A DNA stretch of 64,000 bases from Agromyces allii (GTDB lineage Bacteria > Actinomycetota > Actinomycetes > Actinomycetales > Microbacteriaceae). Position numbers and translations under genes: made by a program. The stretch is taken from assembly GCF_009749385.1 (NCBI RefSeq), contig NZ_WBIN01000002.1, positions 124,001 to 188,000 of the forward strand, written 5' to 3'. The notes below the pieces were generated by a model, which did no database searches, was not told the DNA's origin, and saw only the letters and a list, made by a program, of their open reading frames with translations. This document shows positions 26,333-35,412 of the stretch, one piece after another. Position 1 is the first letter of the stretch; each line of letters starts with the position of its first letter.

Positions 26333-27351
26333 TGGCGAGCCGTCTGACCACATTCGGTAACGACCTCTACACGGGCAAGCGCTCGTTCAACTTCGTCGGC
26401 GGCCGCAAGAAGTGGTACATCATCGCCGCCGTGCTGATCGTGCTCTCGGTCCTGGTGCCCGCGGTTCGCGGCGTGCACTTCAGCATCGAGTTCCGCGGCG
26501 GTTCGCAGTTCCAGATCGCGGATGTCGCGAACCCCGATCCCGCGATCGCCGAAGAGGCCGTGGCCTCGGTGGTGCCCGAGGCGACCACGACCGTCCAGGT
26601 CGTCGGCGGCGACGGCATCCGCGTGCAGACCGACCAGCTCGAGCAGTCCGACTCGCTCGCCGTGAGCTCGGCGCTGGCCGAGGCGTACGACGTGCCCGAG
26701 TCCGAGGTCACCTCCTCGTTCATCGGCCCGAGCTGGGGAGCGGACGTCACGAGGCAGGCGCTCGTCGGCCTCGGCGCGTTCCTGCTGCTCGCCGGCATCA
26801 TCATGGCGATCTACTTCCGCACCTGGAAGATGTCGCTCGCCGCGATCCTGGCCCTCATCGCCGACCTCATCGTGACCGTGGGTCTCTACGCCGCCGTCGG
26901 CTTCGAGATCAGCCCGGCCGCGACGATCGGTATCCTCACGATCCTCAGCTACTCGCTGTACGACACGGTCGTGGTCTTCGACAAGATCCGTGAGAACACC
27001 GAGCAAGACGGCAGCGAATCGCGCCGCACGTTCGCCGAGTCGGTCAACCTCGCGGTGAACCAGACCCTGGTGCGCTCGATCAACACGAGCGTCGTCGCGG
27101 CTCTGCCGGTGGCCTCCATCCTGTTCATCGGTGCGGGTGCCCTCGGCGCCGACACGCTCCGCGACATCTCGCTCGCGCTGCTCATCGGCATCCTCGTCGG
27201 CACGTGGTCGACGGTGTTCCTCGCCGCGCCGCTCTACTCGCAGCTCCGCGAGGGCGAGCCGGTGATCCGTCGTCACGACCAGAAGGTCCTGAAGGACCGC
27301 GAGCGGGCCGGCGAATCCGCCGGTTCGGAGGCGGAGCCCGCGAACGCGTAA
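26332..27351 (+). CDS. secF: protein translocase subunit SecF
   Basis: The 339-residue partner of SecD has six helices, a periplasm-type external domain (IEFRGGSQFQI at the start), and the conserved SYSLYDTVVVFDKIREN motif. RSINTSVVAALPVASILF also fits the family. AAGGAG lies 6 nt before ATG 26332, inside the secD end, so the pair is tightly coupled. The C-terminal tail is Glu/Ala-rich. In many actinobacteria apt lies between secF and rel; here nothing lies between them. Confidence 0.96.
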   Translation: MASRLTTFGNDLYTGKRSFNFVGGRKKWYIIAAVLIVLSVLVPAVRGVHFSIEFRGGSQFQIADVANPDPAIAEEAVASVVPEATTTVQVVGGDGIRVQTDQLEQSDSLAVSSALAEAYDVPESEVTSSFIGPSWGADVTRQALVGLGAFLLLAGIIMAIYFRTWKMSLAAILALIADLIVTVGLYAAVGFEISPAATIGILTILSYSLYDTVVVFDKIRENTEQDGSESRRTFAESVNLAVNQTLVRSINTSVVAALPVASILFIGAGALGADTLRDISLALLIGILVGTWSTVFLAAPLYSQLREGEPVIRRHDQKVLKDRERAGESAGSEAEPANA

Positions 27352-27373
27352 TGTCCGCCCTGGGCGAGATCGG

Positions 27374-27425
27374 CATGTGCACCCCTCCGGAGCGACGATA
27401 ATTGAGTTCCGGAGGTGTGCGCATG
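27374..27425 (+). promoter_or_regulatory. 18-bp inverted repeat enclosing the rel promoter -10 box, ribosome site and ATG
   Basis: The left arm 27374-27391 and right arm 27408-27425 match at 16 of 18 positions as an inverted repeat; one of the two differences can form a G-U pair in RNA. The loop (27392-27407) contains GATAAT (27397-27402), a -10 candidate. The right arm holds the GGAGG ribosome site and the ATG of rel. RNA reading through from secF would sequester both; RNA starting near 27409 would lack the left arm and be free. Confidence 0.6.
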
Positions 27426-29678
27426 ACTGAGACTGGGGTCAACTCGACCGCTTCGCTGCGCCGGCTCGTGCCGCGCATCTTCTCGAAGGCCACGCCTTCC
27501 GGAGCGGTCGACACGCTGCTCCGCACGGTGCGCATGCACCATCCCAAGGCGGATCTGGCCCTCGTCGAACGTGCCTACACCGTCGCCGAGCGGGCGCACG
27601 AGGGGCAGAAGCGCAAGAGCGGCGAGCCGTACATCACGCACCCGATCGCGGTGGCGCAGATCCTCGCCGATCTCGGCATCGGGTCGAAGACCGTCGCCGC
27701 AGCGCTCCTGCACGACACCGTCGAAGACACCGCGTACACGCTCGACCAGGTGCGTGCCGACTTCGGCGACGAGATCGCGATGCTCGTCGACGGCGTCACC
27801 AAGCTCGACAAGGTCAAGTACGGCGACTCGACGCAGGCCGAGACCGTTCGCAAGATGATCGTCGCGATGTCCAAGGACATCCGCGTGCTCATCATCAAGC
27901 TCGCCGACCGTCTGCACAACGCGCGCACCTGGGGCTTCGTGCCGACGGAGTCGGCGACACGCAAGGCGACCGAGACGCTCGAGATCTATGCGCCGCTCGC
28001 GCACCGTCTCGGCATCCAGACCATCAAGTGGGAGCTCGAAGACCTCTCGTTCGCGGTGCTGTACCCGAAGCTCTACGCCGAGATCGAGAGCCTCGTCAAG
28101 CAGCGCACGCCGCAGCGCGAGGAGTTCGTGCAGCAGGTCATCGACTTGGTGAACGACGACCTCAAGAGTGCTCGCATCCGCGGCAAGGTCGCCGGCCGGC
28201 CGAAGCAGTACTACTCGATCTACCAGAAGATGATCGTGCGCGGTCGTGACTTCGACGAGATCTACGACCTCGTCGGCATCCGCGTGCTCGTGAACTCCGT
28301 GCGCGACTGCTACGCCGTGCTCGGCTCGATCCATGCGCGGTGGACCCCGGTGCCGGGCCGGTTCAAGGACTACATCGCCACGCCGAAGTTCAACCTCTAC
28401 CAGTCGCTGCACACGACCGTGATCGGCCCCAAGGGGCGCCCGGTCGAGATCCAGATCCGCACGCACGACATGCACCAGCGGGCCGAGTACGGCGTCGCCG
28501 CGCACTGGAAGTACAAGGAGCGCATGGCCACCGGTCGTGCCGATCCCGCCACTGCGAGCGCCAACGAGACCGATATGGCGTGGCTCGCGCACATCTCCGA
28601 CTGGCAGGCCGAGACCGCCGATCCGGGCGAGTTCCTCGACTCGCTGCGCTACGAGATCGGTGCGAAGGAGGTGTACGTCTTCACCCCGAAGGGGCGCGTG
28701 ATCGGACTGCCCTCTGGAGCCACCCCGGTCGACTTCGCCTACGCCGTGCACACCGAGGTCGGCCACCGCACGATGGGTGCGAAGGTCAACGGGCGCCTCG
28801 TGCCGCTCGAGAGCACCCTCGCCAGCGGCGACGTGGTCGAGGTGTTCACCTCGAAGAACCCCGACTCGGGTCCGAGCCAGGACTGGCTCGGGTTCGTCAA
28901 GAGCCCCCGGGCCCGCAACAAGATCAGGCAGTGGTTCACCAAGGAGCGCCGCGACGAGGCGATCGAGCAGGGCCGCGACGCTATCGCGCGTGCCATGCGC
29001 AAGCAGAACCTGCCGTTGCAGAAGCTGATGAGCCAGGACTCGTTCGCCGAGGTGGCCGCGCAGCTCCGCTACGACGACGTGTCGGCGCTGTACGCCGCGG
29101 TCGGCGAAGGGCACGTGTCGACGCAGTCGGTGCTCGAGAAGGTGGTCGCGCTGGTGCGCGACGCCGACGAGGGCGACGAACCCGAGCTGCCGATCCCGAC
29201 GCGCTCGCGCACGACGCAGCGGCACTCCGACTCCGGCGTGCTCGTGCGCGGTGCGCCCGACATCCTGGTCAAGCTGGCGCGCTGCTGCACCCCGGTGCCC
29301 GGAGACGCGATCGTCGGGTTCATCACGAGAGGCTCCGGCGTCTCGGTGCACCAGTCCACCTGCCACAACGTGCAGTCCCTGATGCGCGAGCCCGAGCGCA
29401 TGATCGACGTCGAGTGGGCGCCGAGCTCGAAGAGCGTGTTCCTGGTGCAGATCCAGATCGAGGCGCTCGACCGTGCGGGGCTGCTGTCCGATGTCACCCG
29501 AGTGCTCTCGGAGCACCACGTGAACATCCTGTCGGCCAGCGTCTCCACCTCGACCGACCGTCTGGCGCTCAGCCGGTTCGTCTTCGAGATGGGGGACACC
29601 ACCCACCTCGACCGGGTGCTCAACGCGGTTCGTCGCATCGACGCCGTCTACGACGTGTACCGCGTCAGCGACGGCTGA
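27423..29678 (+). CDS. rel: bifunctional (p)ppGpp synthetase/hydrolase (RelA/SpoT family)
   Basis: The 751-residue protein makes and degrades the stringent-response alarmone. An HD hydrolase domain (about 45-200, with HDTVEDTAYTL near 96) is followed by the synthetase domain (about 230-370, with DEIYDLVGIRVLV and RFKDYIATPK). A TGS domain starts at VYVFTPKG near 416, then come the zinc-finger/helical region with RCCTPVPGD and a C-terminal ACT domain (about 670-745). Both catalytic domains look intact. The ATG at 27423 has GGAGG 8 nt upstream; an upstream in-frame TTG was rejected. A large inverted repeat covers this initiation region. Confidence 0.96.
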   Translation: MTETGVNSTASLRRLVPRIFSKATPSGAVDTLLRTVRMHHPKADLALVERAYTVAERAHEGQKRKSGEPYITHPIAVAQILADLGIGSKTVAAALLHDTVEDTAYTLDQVRADFGDEIAMLVDGVTKLDKVKYGDSTQAETVRKMIVAMSKDIRVLIIKLADRLHNARTWGFVPTESATRKATETLEIYAPLAHRLGIQTIKWELEDLSFAVLYPKLYAEIESLVKQRTPQREEFVQQVIDLVNDDLKSARIRGKVAGRPKQYYSIYQKMIVRGRDFDEIYDLVGIRVLVNSVRDCYAVLGSIHARWTPVPGRFKDYIATPKFNLYQSLHTTVIGPKGRPVEIQIRTHDMHQRAEYGVAAHWKYKERMATGRADPATASANETDMAWLAHISDWQAETADPGEFLDSLRYEIGAKEVYVFTPKGRVIGLPSGATPVDFAYAVHTEVGHRTMGAKVNGRLVPLESTLASGDVVEVFTSKNPDSGPSQDWLGFVKSPRARNKIRQWFTKERRDEAIEQGRDAIARAMRKQNLPLQKLMSQDSFAEVAAQLRYDDVSALYAAVGEGHVSTQSVLEKVVALVRDADEGDEPELPIPTRSRTTQRHSDSGVLVRGAPDILVKLARCCTPVPGDAIVGFITRGSGVSVHQSTCHNVQSLMREPERMIDVEWAPSSKSVFLVQIQIEALDRAGLLSDVTRVLSEHHVNILSASVSTSTDRLALSRFVFEMGDTTHLDRVLNAVRRIDAVYDVYRVSDG

Positions 29679-30237
29679 ATCCGGCCGTCACCGCGGCTGC
29701 GGCCGCATCGAGCCTCGCGAGGGCGCGCGCCTTGTGCGGCAACCTGGCAGTGCGAACGAGGCGATCACGCACCGCGCCTTCGAGCTCGGCGTGGTCGGCG
29801 AGCAGGGAGCCGACGACGTCGGTCGTCGGCCCGTCGGCGGCCGACGTGTCGCGCAGCAGGTCGAATGCCGTTCGAACGAGCGACGTGCAGCGCACCAGGC
29901 CGAACGAGACGATCTCCGCCTCCTGGATCTTCACCTCGCGAACGGCGATGCCCGGATCGGTGATCACCGAGATGCGCGCGTCGATCGGGACGCAGAACTG
30001 CGCGCGTCGGGGCGGGGCCAGACCGGCTCCATGGACCCAGGCGGCCGACATCCGTTCGATGATGAGCGAGCGCGGCGCGCCGTGGGCGACGACGAGGGCT
30101 CGGAACGACGGGATGTCGGGTTCGTCGATCGGGGCCCACGCGCCGGCGATGGCGACGAGATCGCCGTCGATCCTGGCGGCGCAGAGCTCGGCGATCGAGA
30201 AGTGGTCGGTGCCGAGCACCGGGGGCAGTTTGACCAT
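29665..30237 (-). CDS. AbiEi-like antitoxin-domain protein (uncertain)
   Basis: This 190-residue protein is not firmly recognised. Segments such as IERMSAAWVHGAG, FCVPIDARISV and LVRCTSLVRTAFDLLR follow the pattern of the AbiEi-type antitoxin C-terminal domain found in many actinobacterial regulators (serine/alanine-rich 'AAWLHG' then 'PVTSPARTLLDL'). The usual N-terminal winged helix is short or missing. No AbiEii-type nucleotidyltransferase toxin lies next to it. It overlaps the convergent rel gene by 14 bp. It interrupts the rel-DUF349 order seen in other actinobacteria, which suggests a later insertion. Confidence 0.5.
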   Translation of the reverse strand: MVKLPPVLGTDHFSIAELCAARIDGDLVAIAGAWAPIDEPDIPSFRALVVAHGAPRSLIIERMSAAWVHGAGLAPPRRAQFCVPIDARISVITDPGIAVREVKIQEAEIVSFGLVRCTSLVRTAFDLLRDTSAADGPTTDVVGSLLADHAELEGAVRDRLVRTARLPHKARALARLDAAAAAVTAGFSRR

Positions 30238-30347
30238 GCCCCATGATGGCGCTGCGCGCAGGACCCGCTGCGGGCACCACCGCGATTGTGGAGAACTCGC
30301 GGACCGCGCACGATCGGCCGGCGACGCCTCGACGGCGTCGACGAGAA

Positions 30348-30391
30348 CGGCCCCCGGTCGCGAGACCCGAGGGTGTCGCGACCGAGGGCCG
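30348..30391 (-). terminator. intrinsic terminator of the DUF349 gene
   Basis: A long interrupted stem (CGGCCC...GGGCCG outer, GGTCGCGA/TCGCGACC inner) lies 20 bp beyond the stop codon. On the minus strand it is followed by TTCTCGTCG. Confidence 0.7.
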
Positions 30392-30410
30392 GAGAACGAT
30401 GCGGCGTCGG

Positions 30411-31643
30411 TCAGCCGCCGACGGCCTTGAGCCAGGCGCGTCGTGCTTCGAGCGCCTCTCGGGCCTCGGCCGTGGCGCGAGCGTCGCCCGCCGCCTCGGC
30501 AGCGGCGAGGTCGGCCTCGAGCTTCGCGATGGCGTCGTGCAGCTGGCCGAGCATGCCCTCGGAGCGTGCCTTCTTCTCGGGGTCTTCACGCTCCCAGCGC
30601 TCGTCTTCGAGGGAACGGACGTGGTTCTCGACCTTGCGGAGGCGATCCTCGACGGGGCGGACCTGGTCGCGCGGAACGCGCCCGACCTCATCCCACTCGC
30701 GCTGGATCTTGTTGAGCGCCGCACGGGCCTGCTTGGGGTCCTTCTCGCCGAGGATCTTGTCGGCCTCGTCGAGCAGCGCCAGCTTGGCCGTGAGGTTGGC
30801 CTGGTACTCCTCGTCGTCGCGCGCGTCGATCTCGGCCTTGGCGCCGAAGAGCACGTCGCCGGCTGCCTTGAACTTCGCCCAGAGTGCGTCGTCGAGCTTC
30901 TTGCCGGCACGGCCGGCCTGCTTCCACTCGTCGAGCAGCAGCCGGTAGTCGCCGATGCCGTCGGCGCCGCGCGGGGCGAGCGCCTCGGCGCGTTCGATCA
31001 GTCGCTGCTTGCGCGTGCGGACGTCGCGGTGCGAGGCGTCGAGATCCGCGAAGAACGCCTTGCGGTGCGTCTCGATGGTCGAGCGCGCGGCACGGAACCG
31101 CTTCCAGAGATCGTTGGCGTCGTTCTTCGGCAGGCGGGGGCCATCCTGCTGGTGGCGCTGCCATGCGGCGAAGAGTCCGTCGAGCTCGGCGGAGGTCTGC
31201 TTCCACTGGGTCTTCGCGGGATCCTGCGCTGCGAGGGTCTCGGCCTGCTCGACGATGCGCGTGCGCTCGGCGAGGGCGTCGGCGAGCGCGGCCTTGGTCT
31301 CGGCCTGCTGCTGCTCGGTCAGCTCCTTCGTGGTGCCGGAGAGCGCCTCGAGCCGCGTCGAGAGCGACTCGAGGTCGCCGACGGCGTGCGCACCGGCGAC
31401 GGACGTCTTCAGCGTCTCGACGGCCTTCGCGACATCCGCCGCGGGAGCACCGCGTCGTGCACGCTGCTCGAGCAGGCTCACCTGGCCGGCGAGATCTGCG
31501 TACTTGCGCTCGAAGTAGGCGAGTGCCTCTTCGGGGGTCGCGTCGGGGTACTGCCCGACTTCGCGCTCACCGTCGTTCGTGCGAACGAAGACGGTGCCCG
31601 TCTCGTCGACGCGGCCCCACGGCTGCTGTGCTGAATCGGTCAC
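30411..31643 (-). CDS. DUF349 domain-containing protein
   Basis: The 410-residue, mostly helical, charged protein carries tandem DUF349 repeats with the family pattern of Trp residues: LWKRFRAARSTIETHRKAFF, LLLDEWKQAGRAGKK, LWAKFKAAGDVLF and IQREWDEVGRVPR. Coiled-coil segments flank them. The family has no established biochemical function; the gene usually sits near rel in actinobacteria. GTG 31643 with GAGG just upstream is the likely start. It lies between the AbiEi-like gene and the cyclophilin gene on the same strand and ends in a strong terminator. Confidence 0.88.
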   Translation of the reverse strand: MTDSAQQPWGRVDETGTVFVRTNDGEREVGQYPDATPEEALAYFERKYADLAGQVSLLEQRARRGAPAADVAKAVETLKTSVAGAHAVGDLESLSTRLEALSGTTKELTEQQQAETKAALADALAERTRIVEQAETLAAQDPAKTQWKQTSAELDGLFAAWQRHQQDGPRLPKNDANDLWKRFRAARSTIETHRKAFFADLDASHRDVRTRKQRLIERAEALAPRGADGIGDYRLLLDEWKQAGRAGKKLDDALWAKFKAAGDVLFGAKAEIDARDDEEYQANLTAKLALLDEADKILGEKDPKQARAALNKIQREWDEVGRVPRDQVRPVEDRLRKVENHVRSLEDERWEREDPEKKARSEGMLGQLHDAIAKLEADLAAAEAAGDARATAEAREALEARRAWLKAVGG

Positions 31644-31737
31644 GGCCTCACCCTGTCGTGCTCGGAAGCCGCCCGTCGGGCGGCGTTGACGCTTCCAACC
31701 CTATTGCACCGCCACCGGGCGGCGGTGCTGGCGATGG

Positions 31738-32529
31738 TCACTCGACGGCCACGGAGGTGATGGTCACCGGAACCACCGGCGCGCCGTCGGTGCCGCCGTC
31801 GACGACGCCCGCGTCGATGACCTGCGCCTGCAGCTGGTCGAGCCCGCTCGTGACGCGGCCGACGACCGTGTACCCGCCGATGCCGTCTTCCGACGGAAGC
31901 GTCGTGTCGCCGTAGACGATGAAGAACTGGCTGCCCTGGCTGTAGCCGTTGGCGCTCTGACGGGCCATCGCGATCGTGCCGGCGGGGTACACGCCGTCGT
32001 CGGGGTCGTTCTCGACCGGGCCGTAGCTGTAGCCGGGTCCGCCGGTGCCGTCGCCGTTCGGGTCGCCGCACTGGAGCACGAAGAGGCCGCTCGTCGTCAG
32101 GCGGTGGCATCCGACGCCGTCGTAGAAGCCGGACTGGATGAGGCTGATCTCGCTCGAGACCGCCTGCGGGGCGGCTGCGCCATCGAGCTCGATGCCGAGC
32201 GGGATGTCGTTCAGCGTCATCGTGCCGGTCCAGGTGCGGCCCTCGGCGATGTCCGACGAGGGGACGTCACCGGTGTTCTGGCCGGCCGCGTCGGTCGGGG
32301 GAGCGGTCGTGGCCTCGGGGCTCGCGACGGGCTCGGGCGTGCCCGGCCCGCCGTTGAAGAAGAGCAGTTGGGCACCGGTCGCGATCACGAGGACGACGAC
32401 GAGCGCGACGACCGCGATCACGTTGTCGCGCGTGCGTCGACGCACTTTGCCCTCGTGGACCTGCTGTCGTGCCTGGTAGGTGCGAAGTCGCGCTCGTTCC
32501 TCGCGCGCCTGACGATCGTTGGATACCAC
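31738..32529 (-). CDS. membrane-anchored peptidyl-prolyl cis-trans isomerase (cyclophilin type)
   Basis: This 263-residue protein has a charged cytoplasmic N-terminus (residues 1-37), one membrane helix (about 38-57), a Pro/Thr/Ala linker and an extracytoplasmic cyclophilin domain from about 95. [28 protein letters not shown] and [12 protein letters not shown] match the cyclophilin core, although the usual arginine of the active site is replaced in the shortened loop. It probably helps fold exported proteins. The GTG start at 32529 has AAGGAG 5 nt upstream. The rel-DUF349-cyclophilin order is typical of actinobacteria. Confidence 0.9.
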   Translation of the reverse strand: MVSNDRQAREERARLRTYQARQQVHEGKVRRRTRDNVIAVVALVVVLVIATGAQLLFFNGGPGTPEPVASPEATTAPPTDAAGQNTGDVPSSDIAEGRTWTGTMTLNDIPLGIELDGAAAPQAVSSEISLIQSGFYDGVGCHRLTTSGLFVLQCGDPNGDGTGGPGYSYGPVENDPDDGVYPAGTIAMARQSANGYSQGSQFFIVYGDTTLPSEDGIGGYTVVGRVTSGLDQLQAQVIDAGVVDGGTDGAPVVPVTITSVAVE

Positions 32530-32650
32530 GCATGCTCCTTCTGGGGATTCCTGCGAGCAGACTCTACGCAAGCACAGGTTCCGGCACCAATCGCGGGCCC
32601 GCACGTGTCGCGACGTCGCGACGGCGCGGTCGGCTGTCGGATGCCGCGGC

Positions 32651-32656
32651 TACGCT
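32651..32656 (+). promoter_or_regulatory. -10 box of a possible leaderless promoter (rarA)
   Basis: TACGCT at 32651-32656 is followed by 7 nt and the rarA ATG. A GGATGCCG octamer ends 4 bp before it. Confidence 0.5.
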
Positions 32657-32663
32657 TGATCGC

Positions 32664-34139
32664 ATGGTGGACACCGCGCAGGGCCTGCGCTCCGGCGCGA
32701 CGCCGTTGGCCGTGCGCATGCGCCCGACGAGCCTCGACGAGGTGGCCGGGCAGCGGCACCTCCTGTCGCCGGGTTCGCCCTTGGTCGCCCTCGCCGGAGA
32801 CCGCACCGGCGAGTCGGGTTCGGTGTCGGTGATCCTCTGGGGGCCGCCCGGCACGGGCAAGACGACGCTCGCGCAGGCGATCGCACGGTCGTCGGGCCGC
32901 AAGTTCGTCGAACTCTCCGCGGTCTCCGCGGGCGTTCGCGACGTGCGCCAGGTCATGGAGGAGGCGCGGTCGAGCCGCGACCTCTACGGCGTCTCGACCG
33001 TGCTGTTCCTCGACGAGATCCACCGCTTCACGAAGGCCCAGCAGGACGCCCTGCTGCCCGGCGTCGAGAACGGCTGGGTGATCCTCGTCGCCGCGACCAC
33101 CGAGAATCCGTCGTTCTCGGTCATCTCGCCGCTGCTCTCCAGATCGCTGCTGCTCACGCTCGAGCTGCTCTCCGACGACGACCTCGGCGTGCTCGTCGAC
33201 CGCGCGGTCGCCGATCCCCGCGGGCTCGCCGGCGCCGTCGACCTCGAGCCCGAGGCGCGGGCGGCGATCGTGCGACTCGCCTCCGGCGATGCCCGTCGCG
33301 CCCTCACGGCGCTCGAAGCCGCATCCGTCGCCGCGGTCGGCGTGCTCGCCGACGAGGTGCGCGAGGCCGAGTCCGCCGCGGCCGACGTGGCTAGCGCGGA
33401 CGACCCGGGCGACGACGACGAAGTCGACGCCGATGAGACCGACGCCGACGAGACCGAGGCGGAGGGGGCGGATGCCGCGTCGCCGCGTCGAGCCCTCATC
33501 ACCGCCGAGCTCGTGGCGCGTGCCGTCGACCGCGCGCTGCTGCGGTACGACCGCAACGGCGACGAGCACTATGACGTCATCAGCGCGTTCATCAAGTCGG
33601 TGCGCGGCAGCGACGTCGACGCCGCCCTGCACTACCTCGCGCGCATGATCGAGGCGGGCGAGGACGCCCGGTTCATCGCGCGCCGCATCATCGTGCTCGC
33701 GTCCGAGGACATCGGCCTGGCGGATCCCTCGGCGCTCGGTGTGGCCGTCGCCGCAGCCGACGCCGTGCAGTTCATCGGCATGCCGGAGGGTCGCATCCCG
33801 CTCGCGCAGGCCGTCGTGCACCTGGCCACCGCACCCAAGTCCAACGCGGCCTACGTGGGCATCGACAAGGCCATCGCCGACGTTCGCGCCGGCAAGGCCG
33901 GGCGGGTGCCGAAGCACCTGCGCGATGCGCACTATCCCGGCGCGAAGCGCCTCGGGCACGGCAAGGGCTATCTCTACCCCCACGACGACCCGATCGGCGT
34001 CGTCGGGCAGGAGTACCTGCCCGACTCGTTGCGCGGCGCCGTCTACTACGAGCCGACCGAGCACGGCAACGAACGCGAGGTGTCGGCGCGGCTCGCGAAG
34101 CTGCGGCGCATCGTGCGCGGGGGAGCGAAGGGCCGCTAG
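32664..34139 (+). CDS. rarA: replication-associated recombination protein A (RarA/MgsA AAA+ ATPase)
   Basis: The 491-residue ATPase acts at stalled replication forks. Walker A is GPPGTGKTT (60-68), Walker [11 protein letters not shown] (near 112-120), and sensor motifs [11 protein letters not shown] and [11 protein letters not shown] follow. The C-terminal part has [15 protein letters not shown] and [11 protein letters not shown], as in the family. An acidic low-complexity insert (about residues 240-272, almost all Asp, Glu and Ala) separates the AAA+ lid from the tetramerisation domain; most relatives are about 430-450 residues. The start ATG 32664 is 7 nt behind TACGCT, with no ribosome site, suggesting leaderless translation. 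Confidence 0.94.
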   Translation: MVDTAQGLRSGATPLAVRMRPTSLDEVAGQRHLLSPGSPLVALAGDRTGESGSVSVILWGPPGTGKTTLAQAIARSSGRKFVELSAVSAGVRDVRQVMEEARSSRDLYGVSTVLFLDEIHRFTKAQQDALLPGVENGWVILVAATTENPSFSVISPLLSRSLLLTLELLSDDDLGVLVDRAVADPRGLAGAVDLEPEARAAIVRLASGDARRALTALEAASVAAVGVLADEVREAESAAADVASADDPGDDDEVDADETDADETEAEGADAASPRRALITAELVARAVDRALLRYDRNGDEHYDVISAFIKSVRGSDVDAALHYLARMIEAGEDARFIARRIIVLASEDIGLADPSALGVAVAAADAVQFIGMPEGRIPLAQAVVHLATAPKSNAAYVGIDKAIADVRAGKAGRVPKHLRDAHYPGAKRLGHGKGYLYPHDDPIGVVGQEYLPDSLRGAVYYEPTEHGNEREVSARLAKLRRIVRGGAKGR

Positions 34140-34187
34140 TGCACTCGCCGGCGGCGCACGGGGCCGGGCACGCGGCATCCGTCGTGG

Positions 34188-34354
34188 TACGATGGTCGCT
34201 GGCCTGAAGCCTGATGCTCGAGCGCGGCTGCGAGAGCGTCACCGGCGAACGGGTGCGATCTGTAGCCGATCCACCCTTGGCGAATCCCTCTGACACAGTT
34301 TCCGGCGCACGATCGCGCCGCGATTTCACTTGAGATTCTTCCGAAAGGACATTC
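34188..34354 (+). promoter_or_regulatory. rpsD promoter and long 5' leader
   Basis: TGGTACGAT (TACGAT at 34188-34193) is an extended -10 box. Transcription from it would give a leader of about 155 nt before rpsD, unusually long here. S4 represses its own mRNA in other bacteria, so this leader is a candidate control element. I could not establish a specific fold. Confidence 0.5.
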
Positions 34355-34978
34355 GTGTCGAACCAGTCACGTAGCAAGACCCGCCTCTCCCGCGCCCTCG
34401 GTGTCGCCCTGACCCCGAAGGCCGCGCGCTACATGGAGAAGCGCCCCTATGCTCCCGGCGAGCACGGTCGCACCAAGCGCAAGCAGGACAGCGACTACGC
34501 CGTCCGTCTGCGCGAGAAGCAGCGTCTGCGCGCCCAGTACGGCATCCGCGAGAAGCAGCTGAAGATCGCCTACGTCGAGGCCAAGCGCACCGCCGGCCAG
34601 ACCGGTGAGAACCTGGTCGAGCTGCTCGAGATGCGTCTCGACGCGCTCGTGCTGCGCGCCGGCTTCGCCCGCACCATCACGCAGGCCCGCCAGTTCGTCG
34701 TGCACCGTCACATCCTCGTCGACGGCCAGCTCGTGGACCGCCCCTCCTTCCGCGTGAAGCCGGGTCAGCTCATCCACGTCAAGGCACGCTCCGAGGGCAC
34801 CGAGCCCTTCCAGGTCGCAGCAGCCGGCGGTCACGTCGACGTGCTCCCCAAGACCCCGGGCTACCTCGAGGTCGAGCTCGACAAGCTCCAGGCCAAGCTC
34901 GTCCGTCGCCCGAAGCGCGCCGAGGTCCCCGTGACCTGTGAAGTGCAGCTCGTCGTCGAGTACTACGCCGCTCGCTGA
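34355..34978 (+). CDS. rpsD: 30S ribosomal protein S4
   Basis: This 207-residue S4 protein binds 16S rRNA early in 30S assembly. The N-terminal basic region and the S4 domain (LVELLEMRLDALVLRAGFAR, then QFVVHRHILVDG) are intact. No zinc-binding Cys set is present in the N-terminus, so it is the Cys-minus type. GTG 34355 follows GAAAGGA by 7 nt. A 155-nt leader precedes it and a strong hairpin follows. Confidence 0.97.
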   Translation: MSNQSRSKTRLSRALGVALTPKAARYMEKRPYAPGEHGRTKRKQDSDYAVRLREKQRLRAQYGIREKQLKIAYVEAKRTAGQTGENLVELLEMRLDALVLRAGFARTITQARQFVVHRHILVDGQLVDRPSFRVKPGQLIHVKARSEGTEPFQVAAAGGHVDVLPKTPGYLEVELDKLQAKLVRRPKRAEVPVTCEVQLVVEYYAAR

Positions 34979-34992
34979 TCCAGCGTTCGTCG

Positions 34993-35028
34993 ACAGGGGT
35001 CGTGGAGAGTTCTCTCCACGGCCCCTGT
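34993..35028 (+). terminator. rpsD terminator hairpin
   Basis: Arms 34993-35009 and 35012-35028 form a 17-bp stem with one G-T pair and a 2-nt formal loop. There is no T-tract, a frequent form in actinobacteria. Confidence 0.75.
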
Positions 35029-35152
35029 GCCGTATCTGGCGTCGGCCCGCGACATCCGCGCCGCCACTAGACTGATCCAGAAGACGCGGCGGCACGCCGG
35101 GCTGTTCGATCGCCCGAGACCCGTCGGCACGACAACCCCGAGGGAGCACTTC

Positions 35153-35350
35153 GTGAAGAGCATTCTGTGGTTCACGGTCGGCATCATCGCCGGCTTCGTG
35201 GTCGCGCACCAGGTGAACCAGACCGCGCAGGGTCGCGAGTTCTTCTCGTCCGTCGATGCCAAGGCCAAGGCCTTCGGGCGCGCCGTCGCCGACGGCTACC
35301 ACGAGCGCGAGGCCGAGCTGAGGTCCGTCGCCGACGACCTCGTCGACTGA
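35153..35350 (+). CDS. small membrane protein of unknown function upstream of alaS
   Basis: This 65-residue protein has one helix near the N-terminus (ILWFTVGIIAGFVVAH, residues 4-19) and an amphipathic charged C-terminal part. GAGGGAG lies about 7 nt before GTG 35153, so translation is plausible. The position between rpsD and alaS is held by small membrane proteins (DUF948/DUF6167-like) in other actinobacteria, and this may be their counterpart. TAGACT upstream (about 35068) is a possible -10 box. No function is known. Confidence 0.75.
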   Translation: MKSILWFTVGIIAGFVVAHQVNQTAQGREFFSSVDAKAKAFGRAVADGYHEREAELRSVADDLVD

Positions 35351-35412
35351 CCCGGCGTCTTCACTTCCTTCCACCCGGGGGCGACTCCGGCAGCAGAACC
35401 CAGAACGGAATC

